A DNA stretch of 64,000 nt, taken from the NCBI RefSeq assembly GCF_000234665.1, contig NC_018338.1:1280084-1344083 (forward strand), in the 5' to 3' direction. Source of the stretch: Leishmania mexicana MHOM/GT/2001/U1103. Taxonomy: Eukaryota > Euglenozoa > Kinetoplastea > Trypanosomatida > Trypanosomatidae. Below, in pieces: positions 1 to 10,904 of this stretch. The position numbers and the translations under genes are program-made. The notes below the pieces were generated by a model, which saw only the letters and a list, made by a program, of their open reading frames with translations, did no database searches and was not told the DNA's origin. The stretch's first letter is position 1. The number at the start of each line of letters is the position of its first letter.

Positions 1-612
1 GGCTGACGCCCCCGGCACGGCTGTGACGCGAATACCGCTCTTCTGTATCTCTTGCACCAGCTCCCCGCCGACGTCACCAATGCACGGAGTGCCGCTCGTC
101 GTGACAAGTGCCATGCTGCGCCCACCCTTTAGCAACTCCACCAGCTTTTCTCGCGAGGTGCTGCGATTTCCGCGGCTATAGTGAATGAGGCGACCTTGGT
201 TGGGGATGTTCACGAGGTCCAGGAGAGTCTTGGTAGCAGGGCGATCGGTGGTGATAATGTAGTCGACGCCGCGCAGCACATCGAGGGCCCGCAAGGAGAA
301 GTCCTTCAAGTTTCCGATCGGCACCGAGACGACGTGCAAGGCTGCCTTGTCGATATTGGTTGGCTTCGTGAGGGGATCCACCGCGTCCTCGGGCGTGAGG
401 CGCGCTTTTCGGTAGTGAAAGGTGCCGCTAAAGCGACCCACTGTGCTGCTGAGCCCTCGAGCGGGACTAAAGAGAGCAGCGACTGAAGAACTGCAGGGCA
501 AGGTGCGCGGTGCGCGTGCGTGATAGCCTTGCGTTGCAGTGGTGCGCAGCGACCAAACGCTCCGACGAAGGTGCGGGGCGGCTGCGAAGCGCATCCCAGA
601 CCGTCCCAACAT
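1..612 (-). CDS. RsmI-like ribosomal RNA 2'-O-methyltransferase, mitochondrial (C-terminus outside window)
   Basis: About 200 codons are readable; the gene runs off the left edge. The start of the catalytic domain is clear: LHVVSVPIGNLKDFSLRAL, then TTDRPATKTLL, LVTTSGTPCIGDVGGELV and VPGASA. These correspond to the tetrapyrrole-methylase fold of bacterial RsmI, which methylates the ribose of C1402 in 16S rRNA. About 90 residues rich in Arg, Ser and Ala precede it, look like a mitochondrial presequence and suggest action on mitochondrial SSU (9S) rRNA. The family's AEDTR motif is altered to TTDRP. The ATG at 612 is chosen because it is the first after an AG (622-623) preceded by a CA-rich pyrimidine tract; an in-frame ATG at 594 is an alternative. 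Family call is firm; substrate and location are inferred. Confidence 0.82.
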   Translation of the reverse strand, partial: MLGRSGMRFAAAPHLRRSVWSLRTTATQGYHARAPRTLPCSSSVAALFSPARGLSSTVGRFSGTFHYRKARLTPEDAVDPLTKPTNIDKAALHVVSVPIGNLKDFSLRALDVLRGVDYIITTDRPATKTLLDLVNIPNQGRLIHYSRGNRSTSREKLVELLKGGRSMALVTTSGTPCIGDVGGELVQEIQKSGIRVTAVPGASA

Positions 613-621
613 GTTCGCCGA

Positions 622-646
622 CTGTGGGTGTGGGTGTGTGTGCCTG
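622..646 (-). promoter_or_regulatory. predicted spliced-leader acceptor of the RsmI-like gene
   Basis: On the minus strand a C/A/T-rich tract ends in CACCCACAG, followed 9 bases later by the ATG at 612. This is the first AG after the tract, matching the trypanosomatid trans-splicing rule. Not experimentally shown. Confidence 0.35.
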
Positions 647-1025
647 TCCGCACGATGGGGATGTGCAGGTCAACAAACCTACTGTACCGATAGATTAGTG
701 AGATGGGTAGAGGCAGGGAAACACGAGAGACCGAAAAGTAATGAAGACGGTGCTGAGGTGAACTGCTCAGCCGGAGCCATAGGATATCTCCCAGAAGAAG
801 GCGCTCGGCCAGCTGGAGGGACGGACGGGCAACAGATGATAAACCGAAAGTTGGCGACGAGCTAAGGCACAGCTTCGCTCTCCTGTGGCGTGGGCAGCAT
901 CGCTGGGTTCTGCAGAAAGTATTTTCTTGAATGCGTAGCAGCGCCTCCCCACTGCGCTAAGGGCTTTTCGTTATCGCTGCCTTTTAAGAGTGTCTTCTTG
1001 TTAGTGACGTGGTCATGAGAGAGAG

Positions 1026-1063
1026 GGTGGTGGTGGTGGTGGTGGTGGTGGTGGTGGTGGTGG
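1026..1063. repeat. (GGT)n trinucleotide microsatellite, about 12 units
   Basis: Perfect GGT units are visible on the plus strand (ACC on the transcribed-sense minus strand). It lies in the THADA-like 3' flank and is likely length-polymorphic. Confidence 0.95.
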
Positions 1064-1425
1064 CTGTATACACGGCGGCTGCGTGCTTTACAGTGCCACA
1101 TTACGCGGAATCGGGAGATATGTGGGGAGTTCGTTTGTGGCTTCGCCAGTAGAATTCGTTTGCCGCTCCCCCTTGCACACTCCTTACATTAAAACGAAGA
1201 AACCAAACGAAACAGCTCCATCATCAGAGAATGTGCAGGCGACGCGAAGGAGAAAACGGGGAGGGAAGAGGAAGGGGAAGAAGAAAGCCAATCACTGACC
1301 GCCTACGGCCCCTCCCCGCATCCTCTCTTTCGCTCTGCCTCAACCTCACACCGGACCGTCCGGGTGTGCTTTCACGCACGTCCGACAAAGTGGAGGGGAG
1401 GGGGAGGGGGCGCGGCGTGCATCCG

Positions 1426-4400
1426 TTACACCAGGAAGCTGTCATACACGGAGAAGCAGACCGGCATCACGGTAGCGTCACTGGTGGCGTTGCCCAAGAT
1501 GTGCGCAGCAAGATGCGACAGAGCTGTCTTCTCGGCAAACATGTTCGCCGCTTCCTTCTGAAACAAGACATCCTCGTCGTCGCTACCGGCGACTTCTTCT
1601 CCGTCATCGACCTCTTCCGCCGGTGCGGCCCCGGCAACAGCCGACGCAGTCGTTCGTGCGTCTGCGAGGGACGTGACGAACCTGAGCACGTCGACGCCAG
1701 ACAAGAGGCCAGCGCCGTGCAGCCGACGCAGGAGGCGCACGACCGCAAGGAGACAGGAAACTTGGTCTCGGGGAGCCTGGTGTACGCCCCACATGCCGCG
1801 AGAGCAGATAGTCGCTGCTGCTTCACGAATCTCGGACGTGTCATCCACCAGCAACCGCAACAGCACCAAAAAGAGCGTGACAGCACTCGCTGGGCATGTA
1901 GACGCCGCCGAAGACGCCGCGGCTGTGGCGCTGCAGCGCATAAAGGACTGTGCGGTGCGCAGTGCTTTGACCACTGCCAAGCGAGACTCCAGTGGCTGCT
2001 CCGGCTCACAGTAGTAGGACAAGAGGTGCGCGACGGCAGGGGACACAGCGTGGGCGTCAGAGACATAAATGTCATGCGTGGTGATGAAGTCGAGCGCCGC
2101 GCTGCAGGCATCCGAGTTGTGCAGCGGCGTGGTCGTCTCGGAGTCGTCTCTGTCAGCAGACAGAGTAAGGAGAGAGACAAGCGTCGCATGCAACTGTTTG
2201 ACAGCAGGAGTCTGCTGCCCTGCGCCGAGGCTGGAGAGGTCGGATGAATCGGGCGATTCAGTGGTCCCATCGGCCGTCTTGTTCGTCAGCGTCATGGTCA
2301 TGGCAGCAAAACGCATGTGCGAGACAAGCTGCCCCCATGCAACGCACCCGATCGTCGTCGTCATGGGCGACGACGGGCTTGCGGCGCCGTCAAACAGTTC
2401 CGTCAATGACTTCAGCGCCAGCTGTGGAAGGTCACAGTTCAGATCGCGTGACATCACGCGCAGTATCACCCCAACGTCCGCCTTGTTGAGAGCATCGCTC
2501 GCATCCGAGTAGTGCTGGAGCTGCGTCATGGCCCACGAGATGAGGTTGTGCTCGCCGCGCCGGATGCGAAGGACGGCGGCCTCCTCTTGCAGCAATTCAG
2601 TTAACTGACTCTGCTCCACCCCCGTCCAATGCCCAATCGGGGCCCTTTCACGCTGCGCAGCCAGAAACACGAGCATGGCACTCACACTCTCCATCACGCT
2701 GCCACGCTCCGAGACGACATGGCGCGCCTTCAGATAAGCGCTCATAGCCTCAACACACATGCCGCGCACTGCGTGCTGCTGCCCCGCGCTTAGCTTGTGT
2801 CGCGCGCCGTAGAAGACGATATCTGCCAATAAGGCGAACAGCGAAGCCGCCACAGTTGCGCTCACAGTGCAGGCCCTGACGAGCGCTTGCTGACAAGAGA
2901 GAAGAGTCTCACTAATCGCCTGAATGACCGCCTCGGCGACCGTCGGTGTGGCGTAGCTGCTGCGCTTCTGTCTGTAGTGGCGGCGCAGCGTCCCGACGTA
3001 CTGAGCATGAAACTGCAGCAGCTGCAGCACTGCGCCATGGCACGAGTTCAAGCCACAGCTAGCTGCGCCCTCGCGTTGTTTGAGCAGGCCCGGGTGATCT
3101 GCGGAGTCCGTGAGAGAGTGATGGTGCTGCAGCGGCTCTAGTGACAAACCCCGCCGAGTCTGCTCAATCGCACTCCTCAGAGAGGAAAGCGGCACCAAAC
3201 AGCACAGCGCCACCGCGCTGGCGGAGCGAACCATCAAACTGGGCGAACCGGCGCACTGCATTACAGCCTTTATCATGCGGGCCGCGTCGTCCAACTCGCC
3301 GTGGCTGACCTTGGTGATGAGGTGCGGCGGATCTGGCGAGAGCATTGACAGAAGCTGCAGCACCGGGAAAAGAGCAACGCTTACCTCGACAGCAGAGGTG
3401 GCACCGCCGTCCTCGCCCTTCGCTGCCTGGACCGATCGGCTCCCTCTCGTCAGCTCCGCGTACGCGTAGGCGACTCCTCGCGGCATGCGCTTTGCGATGT
3501 CGTGCAGTGAGGTGTTCACACCAGAGCCGCCGGTCGACGGGTGCTCGCCGACAAAACGGTGGATGACGGCGGAAAAGAGCATGAGCGAGCTGTTGCGCGT
3601 GTACCAACTGACGTCGTGGAAGCCTTCTGTTGCTAAGGAGAACGCCTCCTCGATGTACGCCACAACGCGGTCGGCAAACACCTTGTCCTCGAAGATGAAC
3701 TTCATCACGTTAAGCGCGTTTGAGAGCTGGCTACGCCGCACCGCCTCGGCAGAAACACCAAGAGGCGCGGTCTCGGCGCCGCCCAGCGCATGTTCACCGG
3801 CGATGTCGCCGCGCGCGACGCGCAGAAGTTGCCTCATCGCTGATGGAAAGAGGCAGTACGGCACCGTCGTGTCTTCCGCCTCGAGCACTGCAAGGATAGC
3901 ATGCGGAAGGCCTTGGCTGCGCCGCAGCATGCGGGTGACATGTCCAGAAGTGACGCCCTCCGACCCCATCAAGTAGTCGAGCAGCTCTGCCGGGAGTTGG
4001 TAGAACAGCGTTTGACGAGAGCGCACCAGTGTGGCCACGAGGGCTTTGAGCGCCTCACGGACACACCGCATCACCCCGTTGTGCTTCGTGAGGAGTAGCG
4101 CATGCACGAGCTCGTAGGCGGCCGCATGAACGGCAGCGAACGGCATGGCGTGTACAGGCCGTACCTTCAAGAGGCGCGTGATGGAGCCTGCGGCGACGCG
4201 CATGCTGAGCCAGGTGTTGTTCACCACTCCTCGCATCACAGACTCCGCCTCGGGCCGACTGCGGTCGTAGACATGCCCGCGGCAGTCTACAACATCGTCC
4301 GGGACAGACGACGCGGTAGCGCCGGCGGTCACTGTCTCCGAGCCCACCAATGAGCTGCAGGTGCGCAGGACAAGGCAGCAGCACTGCAAGAGATTCGTGC

Positions 4401-7400
4401 ACGCCACCGTCAGCAGCGGCGACGGGGAAGCCGCGGCGGCTCGGCACTCGACCGACGCCATGAGGCTTAGCAGCTCCGCGCAAAGGGAGAGGACGCCGTG
4501 GAGGGGGTTTGCCTGAATGTAGGCATATGCCTTCGCACCACGCATCGCGCTCATCTCGGCGCACTTGCCTTCCACAGACGTACGTTCTCGATCCAGCAGG
4601 CCGCTGAGGTGCTCAAGCTCCTCCAGCGGACGCTGCCTTGTGGCCTCCTGTGCCTCCGCGGTGAGCGTGGTAAAGATGAGAAACCGCCCCACGGCGCCCT
4701 CAGCGTTGCGAAACGTCTGCGCACGGAGCAGATCCTGATGAGCGCGCGCCGCCAAAGCGGACGCAGAGACGGCGCTGCCGCCGTCAATGCCGCTAGTCGC
4801 CGTGAACACCGCCGCTGGGGCCAACTCGCAGAAGGCGCGCAGCAGCTCTCGGGCACTCTCACGCGCTTGCAACCAGCCATCCGACAGCGTGGCAAGGAGG
4901 GATGGTACGACACAGATGTGCAGCAACGGCAATGCGGCGCCGCCGTTCACCGGTTCTGTGGCGACAGTCCATTCCATAGCCTCCTTTTTGGCGACATGTG
5001 TGCGCAGCCCTTGCAGAAGAATGGAGTACCCCATCATGGCTGCAACGCGCCGCTCCACCGAAAGCCCGGCGCCTGCGTGGGCACTCGTGCCGATGTTCTG
5101 GGCGAAGATGCTCGAGAGGCGTCTGCAGTGATCCATCACCGCCGCCCGATACATTGCGGTGCCCAGCTCCAGCTGCAAGTCCGGTCCGCTGGAGGAAACC
5201 GTCACTGGCGACGATGTACCAGAGCGTTGGGCAGCCGCCACACCGTCCTCCTGCCGCTCACCCTTCTTCTGCGCCTTCTTAGGCGTCGCCGAAGCCGAAG
5301 TCGATTCCCCATTCTGGGGTTTGCTGGTGTAACTCTCCATGAGACGACGCACCCACTTCTTCACCATCTCTAGAAGTCCTTTGCGTGCGGCGCTGTCTCC
5401 GCCGAGGTGCATGTTAAAGATGATGTACTCCTCCACCCTGCGCAGCTGCCACAGCTGCACGGCTTGAATTTTCTTGACGCCCAGCACGCAGAGACACAAA
5501 GCTGTATTGCGCACCTCGTAGTTGAGGCTGCGGCTACCTTCCTCCAGTACCCGCAGTATAGTGCTGCCGGGAGCGAGATAGGGCGTAATGTCTACCCCGA
5601 CGCCGCGCGCGCGAGCGACCGCCTCGACGACGCCTTGCTCAACGCGCTCGTACTCCGGTGCTGCCACGGTGCAGGGGAACGAGGTCTCTCCATAGGAGGC
5701 GCCGTCCAGGTTTGCGGTGACGGCGGTGAGTATGGCGCGCAGACACGCTGGGTCCTGCTTCACCAAAGGCGCCACAAAGTGGGCGGTTATGTGCGATATG
5801 TTCACCGCCTCACTGACGTTGGACGAGACGCCAACGTAGCCTTTCTCTGTGATCGCGCGTGCTAGCGGCTTGATGATGCCACGCTGCATTACGTGCTCGG
5901 CTGTTTCGCCGTCGCAGCGGCAGCCTGCGATCGCAGAGCCTGGCGGTGCCTTCGCAATGCCTCGCGCCAACTGAGCAAAGACGTCGCCGGCTACGTTGCC
6001 AATCTTGTGATTGCTCGCCCCAGTCAACAGTGAGCGGGAGAAGGCGGAGACGGCGTCTGCTGCGGCGTTGGGGCAGCCATAGTGCCGCTGCAGCACCGCG
6101 ATGAAGTCGCCCAGCGGCATCGTAGAGAGCAAGCCAAGAAGCGCGTGGTACTTTCCGCGGCGCTCTGCTTGGGCTTGGAGGATCTGATCGAGCGTCACGG
6201 AGGTGTCGGCGCTACGGTCGAACTGTTCGCCGGGCGCAGGAGAGGCGCTACCGCGAAGCAGCGCATATATCTTCAAGATCTCGCCGTACGTGCCGTAGAG
6301 GGCACCGGACATCTGCTGTGTGCCGTCATCCCACAGCGCCATGATGAGCTGCGTGGCGTAGGAGAGGGCGTTCTGCAACTTTGGCGATGAAGTGCACAGC
6401 GAGGAGAGGTGGCGACGAAGCGCAGTCGCCTCCTTCACCTCTGGTGTCGCAGACTCTAGCGAAGACTGGGATGAGGCCAGTTTCGTGAGAGCGGCGGCAC
6501 CCTCGCTCTTCGCAGACTGCGCAAGCGCCTTGACGGCGATCGTCAGAACCGAGCTCACGTGGCGCACGACGCTGTCCACCGTCTGAATAGCCATGAATCG
6601 CGTCTCCGGCTCCTGCACGACGTTGCAATACTGCTGCGCCGCCTGCAAAATGATGTCGTAGACTACGACAGTGCCATGCGAGACATTGCTCGGCTCTTTT
6701 TCCGCCCCAGTTGCCGACAGCGAGGTCCACGGTAGAGGCCTCAGTAAGAACCCGAGCGACATCCAGTCTCCGCGAATCGGCGCCGACGTGTGGGCCAGAA
6801 TGCCCTTGAGCAACGCAAAGCAGCCATTGGGTGTTAAGTGGGAAAAGACGTCGTGCAGGGCCTTAGCCCCAGCGCCACCATCAGCCTGAGCTGCCTCTCG
6901 CGGGTTCGATGCCGACACAATGCGCAGAGCCACGTCGGCCTGCGCAAAAAGGTGCGCGAGCGAGAAGGCACCCGTTGTCCTGCTCTCCGGCAACTCGGGG
7001 GACGCCTCCACGCCGAGAAGCCTGGCAGCACCACCTGTGCACTTGGCGACGCTGTTGCGTAGCGCGGCGCATACGAAGGCCAACAGCCACGCGTCGCACG
7101 TGCGCACCGTCAAGATCGACGCCACCAGTAGTCCAACCGCGTTCAGAACATCCTTTGGGAAGATGGGCGAATAGAGCATGACGACGGTGGGTTGCAGCAG
7201 ACGCGTCAGATCGCGGCGCACGTTGTCGCCGGTAGCGCCGGACGCCATCGCCAGCGTAAGCGAGTCCATGTACTTGTGGATGTACGCCGCAACTACGCGG
7301 ACACAGAAGCGAATGTGCTCGAGATCCTCGCCAAACACAGCAGCAGCGTCGGCGTTATGCGATACTGGTGGCACCGCCACCGCCAGACCGTTGCTGGCCT

Positions 7401-8313
7401 CCTCATCCGCATAAGTTTCACTTTGTGCAGCCTCGTTGGGCAGCCGTGACAACGTGCCTGCGCCATCACTTGCATCGGTGGTGGTGCTAGTCTGGACACG
7501 ACTGTGGCTAGTCGCGTTAACGACGACCCACTGGAAGCTGTCGGCAAGCAGCGGCAGCACCTCCAGAAACGTGTCCTTGAATATGCCAGGCATCATGGGC
7601 ATCAACGTACTTGTAAGTCCATCTACTGCATTCAAGAAGTTCAACACCCGATCGTGTTCAGCGCTGCAGTCGCCCATGCTTTGCGCAGCGGGGATAATGG
7701 TGCCTCGATCCTCCGAGTTGCAGGGGAAGTACACCGCGGCGGCAGCCTCGGGGGTGTCACTGTGGGCACCAAGCGCCGCAACAGGTCTCATGGCGTTAGC
7801 GGCGTCTGCCTCCCAAGCTTTGGCGCAGCGCAGGATGCGTGCAACGTACATTTCACGCACAGTCGCCTCCGTGGCGGCGTCTGGTGCAGGCAGAAGCGTT
7901 CGCAGCAGAGTCATGAGCGCTCGGTGCAGATAGCGCACGCGGCAGTCGAGGAGCAGCGGCACCACTGCCTCCAGTGCTAGGGTGCGGCCCCACGAGTAGA
8001 GCTCACCAGTCGACTCAGTGAGAGTGGCTGCCAGCCAAGACTTTGGGATCTCACGTATGGCACCCGTCACTTTCGAGATGGCGTGCAACTGCTGTTCTGG
8101 GGTGAGGGAGCGCTGAAGGAGCTCCTGAAGTGCGGCGTCCGCCGTGCGCACCACCGTGGTGGCCATTGCTGAGGACGGTGCCGTCACGAGGAGGGCTCGC
8201 GCCACCCGCTCCAGGGACTGCCGTACATCCTCCGGCACATCGAACGTGCTTTGAAGACCGGGGCGGCGCTGGCGACGTCGCATGAGCGACGCATTCGCGG
8301 TCTTCTCTGCCAT
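1426..8313 (-). CDS. THADA: THADA/TRM732-like giant HEAT-repeat protein (DUF2428)
   Basis: 2,295 residues, almost wholly alpha-helical. The diagnostic segment is at about residues 1390-1530: VTRMLRRSQGLPHAILAVL corresponds to the RRSaGLPfai motif. It is followed by NALNVMKFIFEDKVFADRVV and WYTRNSSLMLFSAVIHRFVG, the counterpart of the W-x-RN-(S/A)-x-LLFSALI-x-R-(F/I)-G block of human THADA and yeast Trm732. Trm732 partners Trm7/FTSJ1 for 2'-O-methylation of nucleotide 32 of tRNA anticodon loops, so a tRNA-modification scaffold is likely. Length fits the family (human THADA is close to 1,950). Acidic, Ser-rich patches occur near the C-terminus (AEEVDDGEEVAGSDDEDV). Start: no AG lies between the T-rich tract (8321-8345) and the ATG at 8313, and the first AG is in codon 2. 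The in-frame ATG at 8283 (residue 11) is therefore a real alternative. Confidence 0.85.
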   Translation of the reverse strand: MAEKTANASLMRRRQRRPGLQSTFDVPEDVRQSLERVARALLVTAPSSAMATTVVRTADAALQELLQRSLTPEQQLHAISKVTGAIREIPKSWLAATLTESTGELYSWGRTLALEAVVPLLLDCRVRYLHRALMTLLRTLLPAPDAATEATVREMYVARILRCAKAWEADAANAMRPVAALGAHSDTPEAAAAVYFPCNSEDRGTIIPAAQSMGDCSAEHDRVLNFLNAVDGLTSTLMPMMPGIFKDTFLEVLPLLADSFQWVVVNATSHSRVQTSTTTDASDGAGTLSRLPNEAAQSETYADEEASNGLAVAVPPVSHNADAAAVFGEDLEHIRFCVRVVAAYIHKYMDSLTLAMASGATGDNVRRDLTRLLQPTVVMLYSPIFPKDVLNAVGLLVASILTVRTCDAWLLAFVCAALRNSVAKCTGGAARLLGVEASPELPESRTTGAFSLAHLFAQADVALRIVSASNPREAAQADGGAGAKALHDVFSHLTPNGCFALLKGILAHTSAPIRGDWMSLGFLLRPLPWTSLSATGAEKEPSNVSHGTVVVYDIILQAAQQYCNVVQEPETRFMAIQTVDSVVRHVSSVLTIAVKALAQSAKSEGAAALTKLASSQSSLESATPEVKEATALRRHLSSLCTSSPKLQNALSYATQLIMALWDDGTQQMSGALYGTYGEILKIYALLRGSASPAPGEQFDRSADTSVTLDQILQAQAERRGKYHALLGLLSTMPLGDFIAVLQRHYGCPNAAADAVSAFSRSLLTGASNHKIGNVAGDVFAQLARGIAKAPPGSAIAGCRCDGETAEHVMQRGIIKPLARAITEKGYVGVSSNVSEAVNISHITAHFVAPLVKQDPACLRAILTAVTANLDGASYGETSFPCTVAAPEYERVEQGVVEAVARARGVGVDITPYLAPGSTILRVLEEGSRSLNYEVRNTALCLCVLGVKKIQAVQLWQLRRVEEYIIFNMHLGGDSAARKGLLEMVKKWVRRLMESYTSKPQNGESTSASATPKKAQKKGERQEDGVAAAQRSGTSSPVTVSSSGPDLQLELGTAMYRAAVMDHCRRLSSIFAQNIGTSAHAGAGLSVERRVAAMMGYSILLQGLRTHVAKKEAMEWTVATEPVNGGAALPLLHICVVPSLLATLSDGWLQARESARELLRAFCELAPAAVFTATSGIDGGSAVSASALAARAHQDLLRAQTFRNAEGAVGRFLIFTTLTAEAQEATRQRPLEELEHLSGLLDRERTSVEGKCAEMSAMRGAKAYAYIQANPLHGVLSLCAELLSLMASVECRAAAASPSPLLTVACTNLLQCCCLVLRTCSSLVGSETVTAGATASSVPDDVVDCRGHVYDRSRPEAESVMRGVVNNTWLSMRVAAGSITRLLKVRPVHAMPFAAVHAAAYELVHALLLTKHNGVMRCVREALKALVATLVRSRQTLFYQLPAELLDYLMGSEGVTSGHVTRMLRRSQGLPHAILAVLEAEDTTVPYCLFPSAMRQLLRVARGDIAGEHALGGAETAPLGVSAEAVRRSQLSNALNVMKFIFEDKVFADRVVAYIEEAFSLATEGFHDVSWYTRNSSLMLFSAVIHRFVGEHPSTGGSGVNTSLHDIAKRMPRGVAYAYAELTRGSRSVQAAKGEDGGATSAVEVSVALFPVLQLLSMLSPDPPHLITKVSHGELDDAARMIKAVMQCAGSPSLMVRSASAVALCCLVPLSSLRSAIEQTRRGLSLEPLQHHHSLTDSADHPGLLKQREGAASCGLNSCHGAVLQLLQFHAQYVGTLRRHYRQKRSSYATPTVAEAVIQAISETLLSCQQALVRACTVSATVAASLFALLADIVFYGARHKLSAGQQHAVRGMCVEAMSAYLKARHVVSERGSVMESVSAMLVFLAAQRERAPIGHWTGVEQSQLTELLQEEAAVLRIRRGEHNLISWAMTQLQHYSDASDALNKADVGVILRVMSRDLNCDLPQLALKSLTELFDGAASPSSPMTTTIGCVAWGQLVSHMRFAAMTMTLTNKTADGTTESPDSSDLSSLGAGQQTPAVKQLHATLVSLLTLSADRDDSETTTPLHNSDACSAALDFITTHDIYVSDAHAVSPAVAHLLSYYCEPEQPLESRLAVVKALRTAQSFMRCSATAAASSAASTCPASAVTLFLVLLRLLVDDTSEIREAAATICSRGMWGVHQAPRDQVSCLLAVVRLLRRLHGAGLLSGVDVLRFVTSLADARTTASAVAGAAPAEEVDDGEEVAGSDDEDVLFQKEAANMFAEKTALSHLAAHILGNATSDATVMPVCFSVYDSFLV

Positions 8314-10845
8314 GAGCGTAGAGGCGCAAAAAAAAGGAAGGGTAACGGAAATGACGTGCTGTGATGGCGGGGCGGATAATGGGTCTTATAGCGCCCCGAG
8401 GTACCCGGCAACGCCTTTTCCGATTACGATGTTCTGTTGTGGAGCACGATCCTTCAAGCCTGTTGAACGCCTGCCTCAGGGTTGTTGTTCGCCCACAAAT
8501 CCCTGTAATGTTCCCAGTGGCGGCTACCCTCTCGCCTGTGAGAATAATTTCGGTGCAGAGAAACGAGACAAGCACGCGCTTGCTGCTTTCTCAGTGGCTG
8601 CTATGTTTGCTCGCGAGTTCGGGCCGCGGTGAAGGCGTGCACACGTAGAAGTGTGAAGATGTACGTGCGTCGAGCGGTGCTCTTAGTGAAGTAACGCGTG
8701 CATCGGCTAGCACACTGCAGTAGGACGGTTGCGTCCGTCACATTCAGCAGCGGCAGCAATAATAATAGTCCGGGTAGGACAAAGGATGAGATAGAGAAGC
8801 ACACACACACACAAGTCCGTATGGGGGAGGGGGGGGACATGTCCGGGGACGGAGAAACAGAAGGAGAGTGGACGCAAGTGTGAAGGCAGAATACAGACAG
8901 AAGCCCCGTATCACCATTTGACTCATGTCACCAACACAGTCAAGAGAGGCACTGGCATCTCCCGGTACACTGAGTATCGCTTCCATCCGATCACCTCATC
9001 ACCGGCTCCCCTCTGCCCCCCCCCCACACACACGCATGCACATTAGCCGCAGTCGGCAGCTGCCTGATGCGACTCTCTCGCATGCGCGACGACCTTGTTG
9101 TGGGTGCGGAATGGCCCCTCTGCCAGCGTCAGACACACTCGTTCTCCGATCGATATCAAGCCCTCGCGTTGTCGTCCTACGATCACTGCACTCCAGCGAT
9201 GTAAATCTTTTTCTTTGTTGTTTGAAGGGGTGTGATATAACTGTAGATTTTTGTTCGGTTTTTTTTCATTTCTCCTCAGTGAAGGTTTCGTCGGGGAGAG
9301 CTGACACGTGGTGCGCCGTCGGAAAGCGTGGAGCGCGTGGCGTCCAATCGCAGCGATCGCCAGCAATGGCAGCCTTCAACGTCACCGTGCGCGTTCACGT
9401 GCGTGGGTGCGCCGCCCTCATCGCACTTTTCTAGAAAAAAAAAGAGCCATCCATCGTCAAGAGCGGGTATTGCGTATATTGAGGAGGGAAAAGAAAAGTG
9501 ACTGGCGCCCGAAGCTGAGAGTTGTGTGTCCACTCGCCTGCGGCAACGCACATGGCATCCTCGATGCCCCCTTCCCCGCACACCCCTCTCTCGCTCCCTA
9601 CCCTCCTCACCCCCCCCACTTCGTTTCGCACGCTCAATCGGCCTTCGGGTCCCGAAATGTGACAAGTTGACGTGAATACCACCACTATCACCACCCACGT
9701 ACAACGGATTGTGCCCTATCATTGCCATTGGCGAGGGGTGGTGTGTTCGCTTTTTGAAGGTGGGTCAAAGGTCGCCAAAACTAACATAGATCAGCGTACC
9801 GTTTCTCGTGAATGGCTGCCCCACGTATAACACGCACACGCAAAAGACAACCACACTCCACTCATCCCTCCAAGCTTCCCCCCTCCCCCCTCTCCTCCAC
9901 TCCCCTTCATTTTTTACGCGCGTCGCCTTATCAAGTTCGCCAGCGCACACATCACCGTAACGTCCACATACACACCACACCACACGCACGGACAAAGGCA
10001 CGCACAGACGCGCGCACGAGTGTTTTCAGGTAACAAAAACGAAACGTGGGAAAAGCCCGCTTTAACCAGCGAGAGAGAGAACGCAACACCATTTTTTTCT
10101 GGGGGGAGGCAGCGGAAGAGGAGGCGGAGGGGGGGGGCTGCGTCCATGCGACCGTTTTGGTGGTTCACCTCTTCTCTCCTTTTTTCTCTTTGCCCCGCAC
10201 TGTGTACGCAACATCACCGCCCGCTCAAACACAAGAAGGGAGAGAGTGCAGGATACGGGCAGTTCGACAAACAGGAAGGGAAGGTTAGGATAACGAGAGA
10301 GAGGAGGTAGAGGAGCGAGGGAGGGACGAGAAGATTGACACATGAATCCGTCCAACACCACCTCATGCATCATCGGAGCGCGTGCTCACACGACGTGTCA
10401 AGAGCATCCGTCCTCTGGCGAACCACCGTGGTACCTGCTTCCAAGGCGCATCCCCGCATACACCCACTCGACCATCTCCACCATACACGAATGGCAGCAG
10501 AGAGAGAGTGACAAAGAATTTGCGATGGATTATTCCACAGCGAAAAGACACAAAGGAAAGCGGAAGGCGGGCAGGTGAGAGCGGCGCGGCGCGGCACCGC
10601 CATGATGCGCAAAATGAATGAGGTCAGGCAGTCCGAAAACAAAAAAAGAACAGAAGAGAGTGTTATTCACACGCAGCCACATACACGTACACACATACGC
10701 ACATGCGCAGAGGCGCATGATGTGTCTCTTTCTATTGCTCGAAACCTGCAGCCACCACCGTTCTCCCATCACCTAGTAGAAGTCGGCCCTCCAACACACA
10801 GAGACACAGAACGGCATCGCTCCTTTTGTACCCATCGTATTACCC

Positions 10846-10904
<59 letters not shown>

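Larger units (their letters stand above)
613..1425. other. intergenic region between the RsmI-like and THADA-like genes
   Basis: No supportable gene. It holds the RsmI-like 5' leader, the THADA-like 3' UTR, a (GGT)n run near 1026-1063 and purine-rich stretches at 1240-1290 and 1390-1415. The short open frames are low-complexity (for example His-rich from the repeat) and not convincing. Confidence 0.6.

Noticed and set aside
1231..2247. 338-codon plus-strand frame near the left edge
   Set aside because: Largely antisense to the THADA-like gene and Arg-rich; shadow of a real gene.
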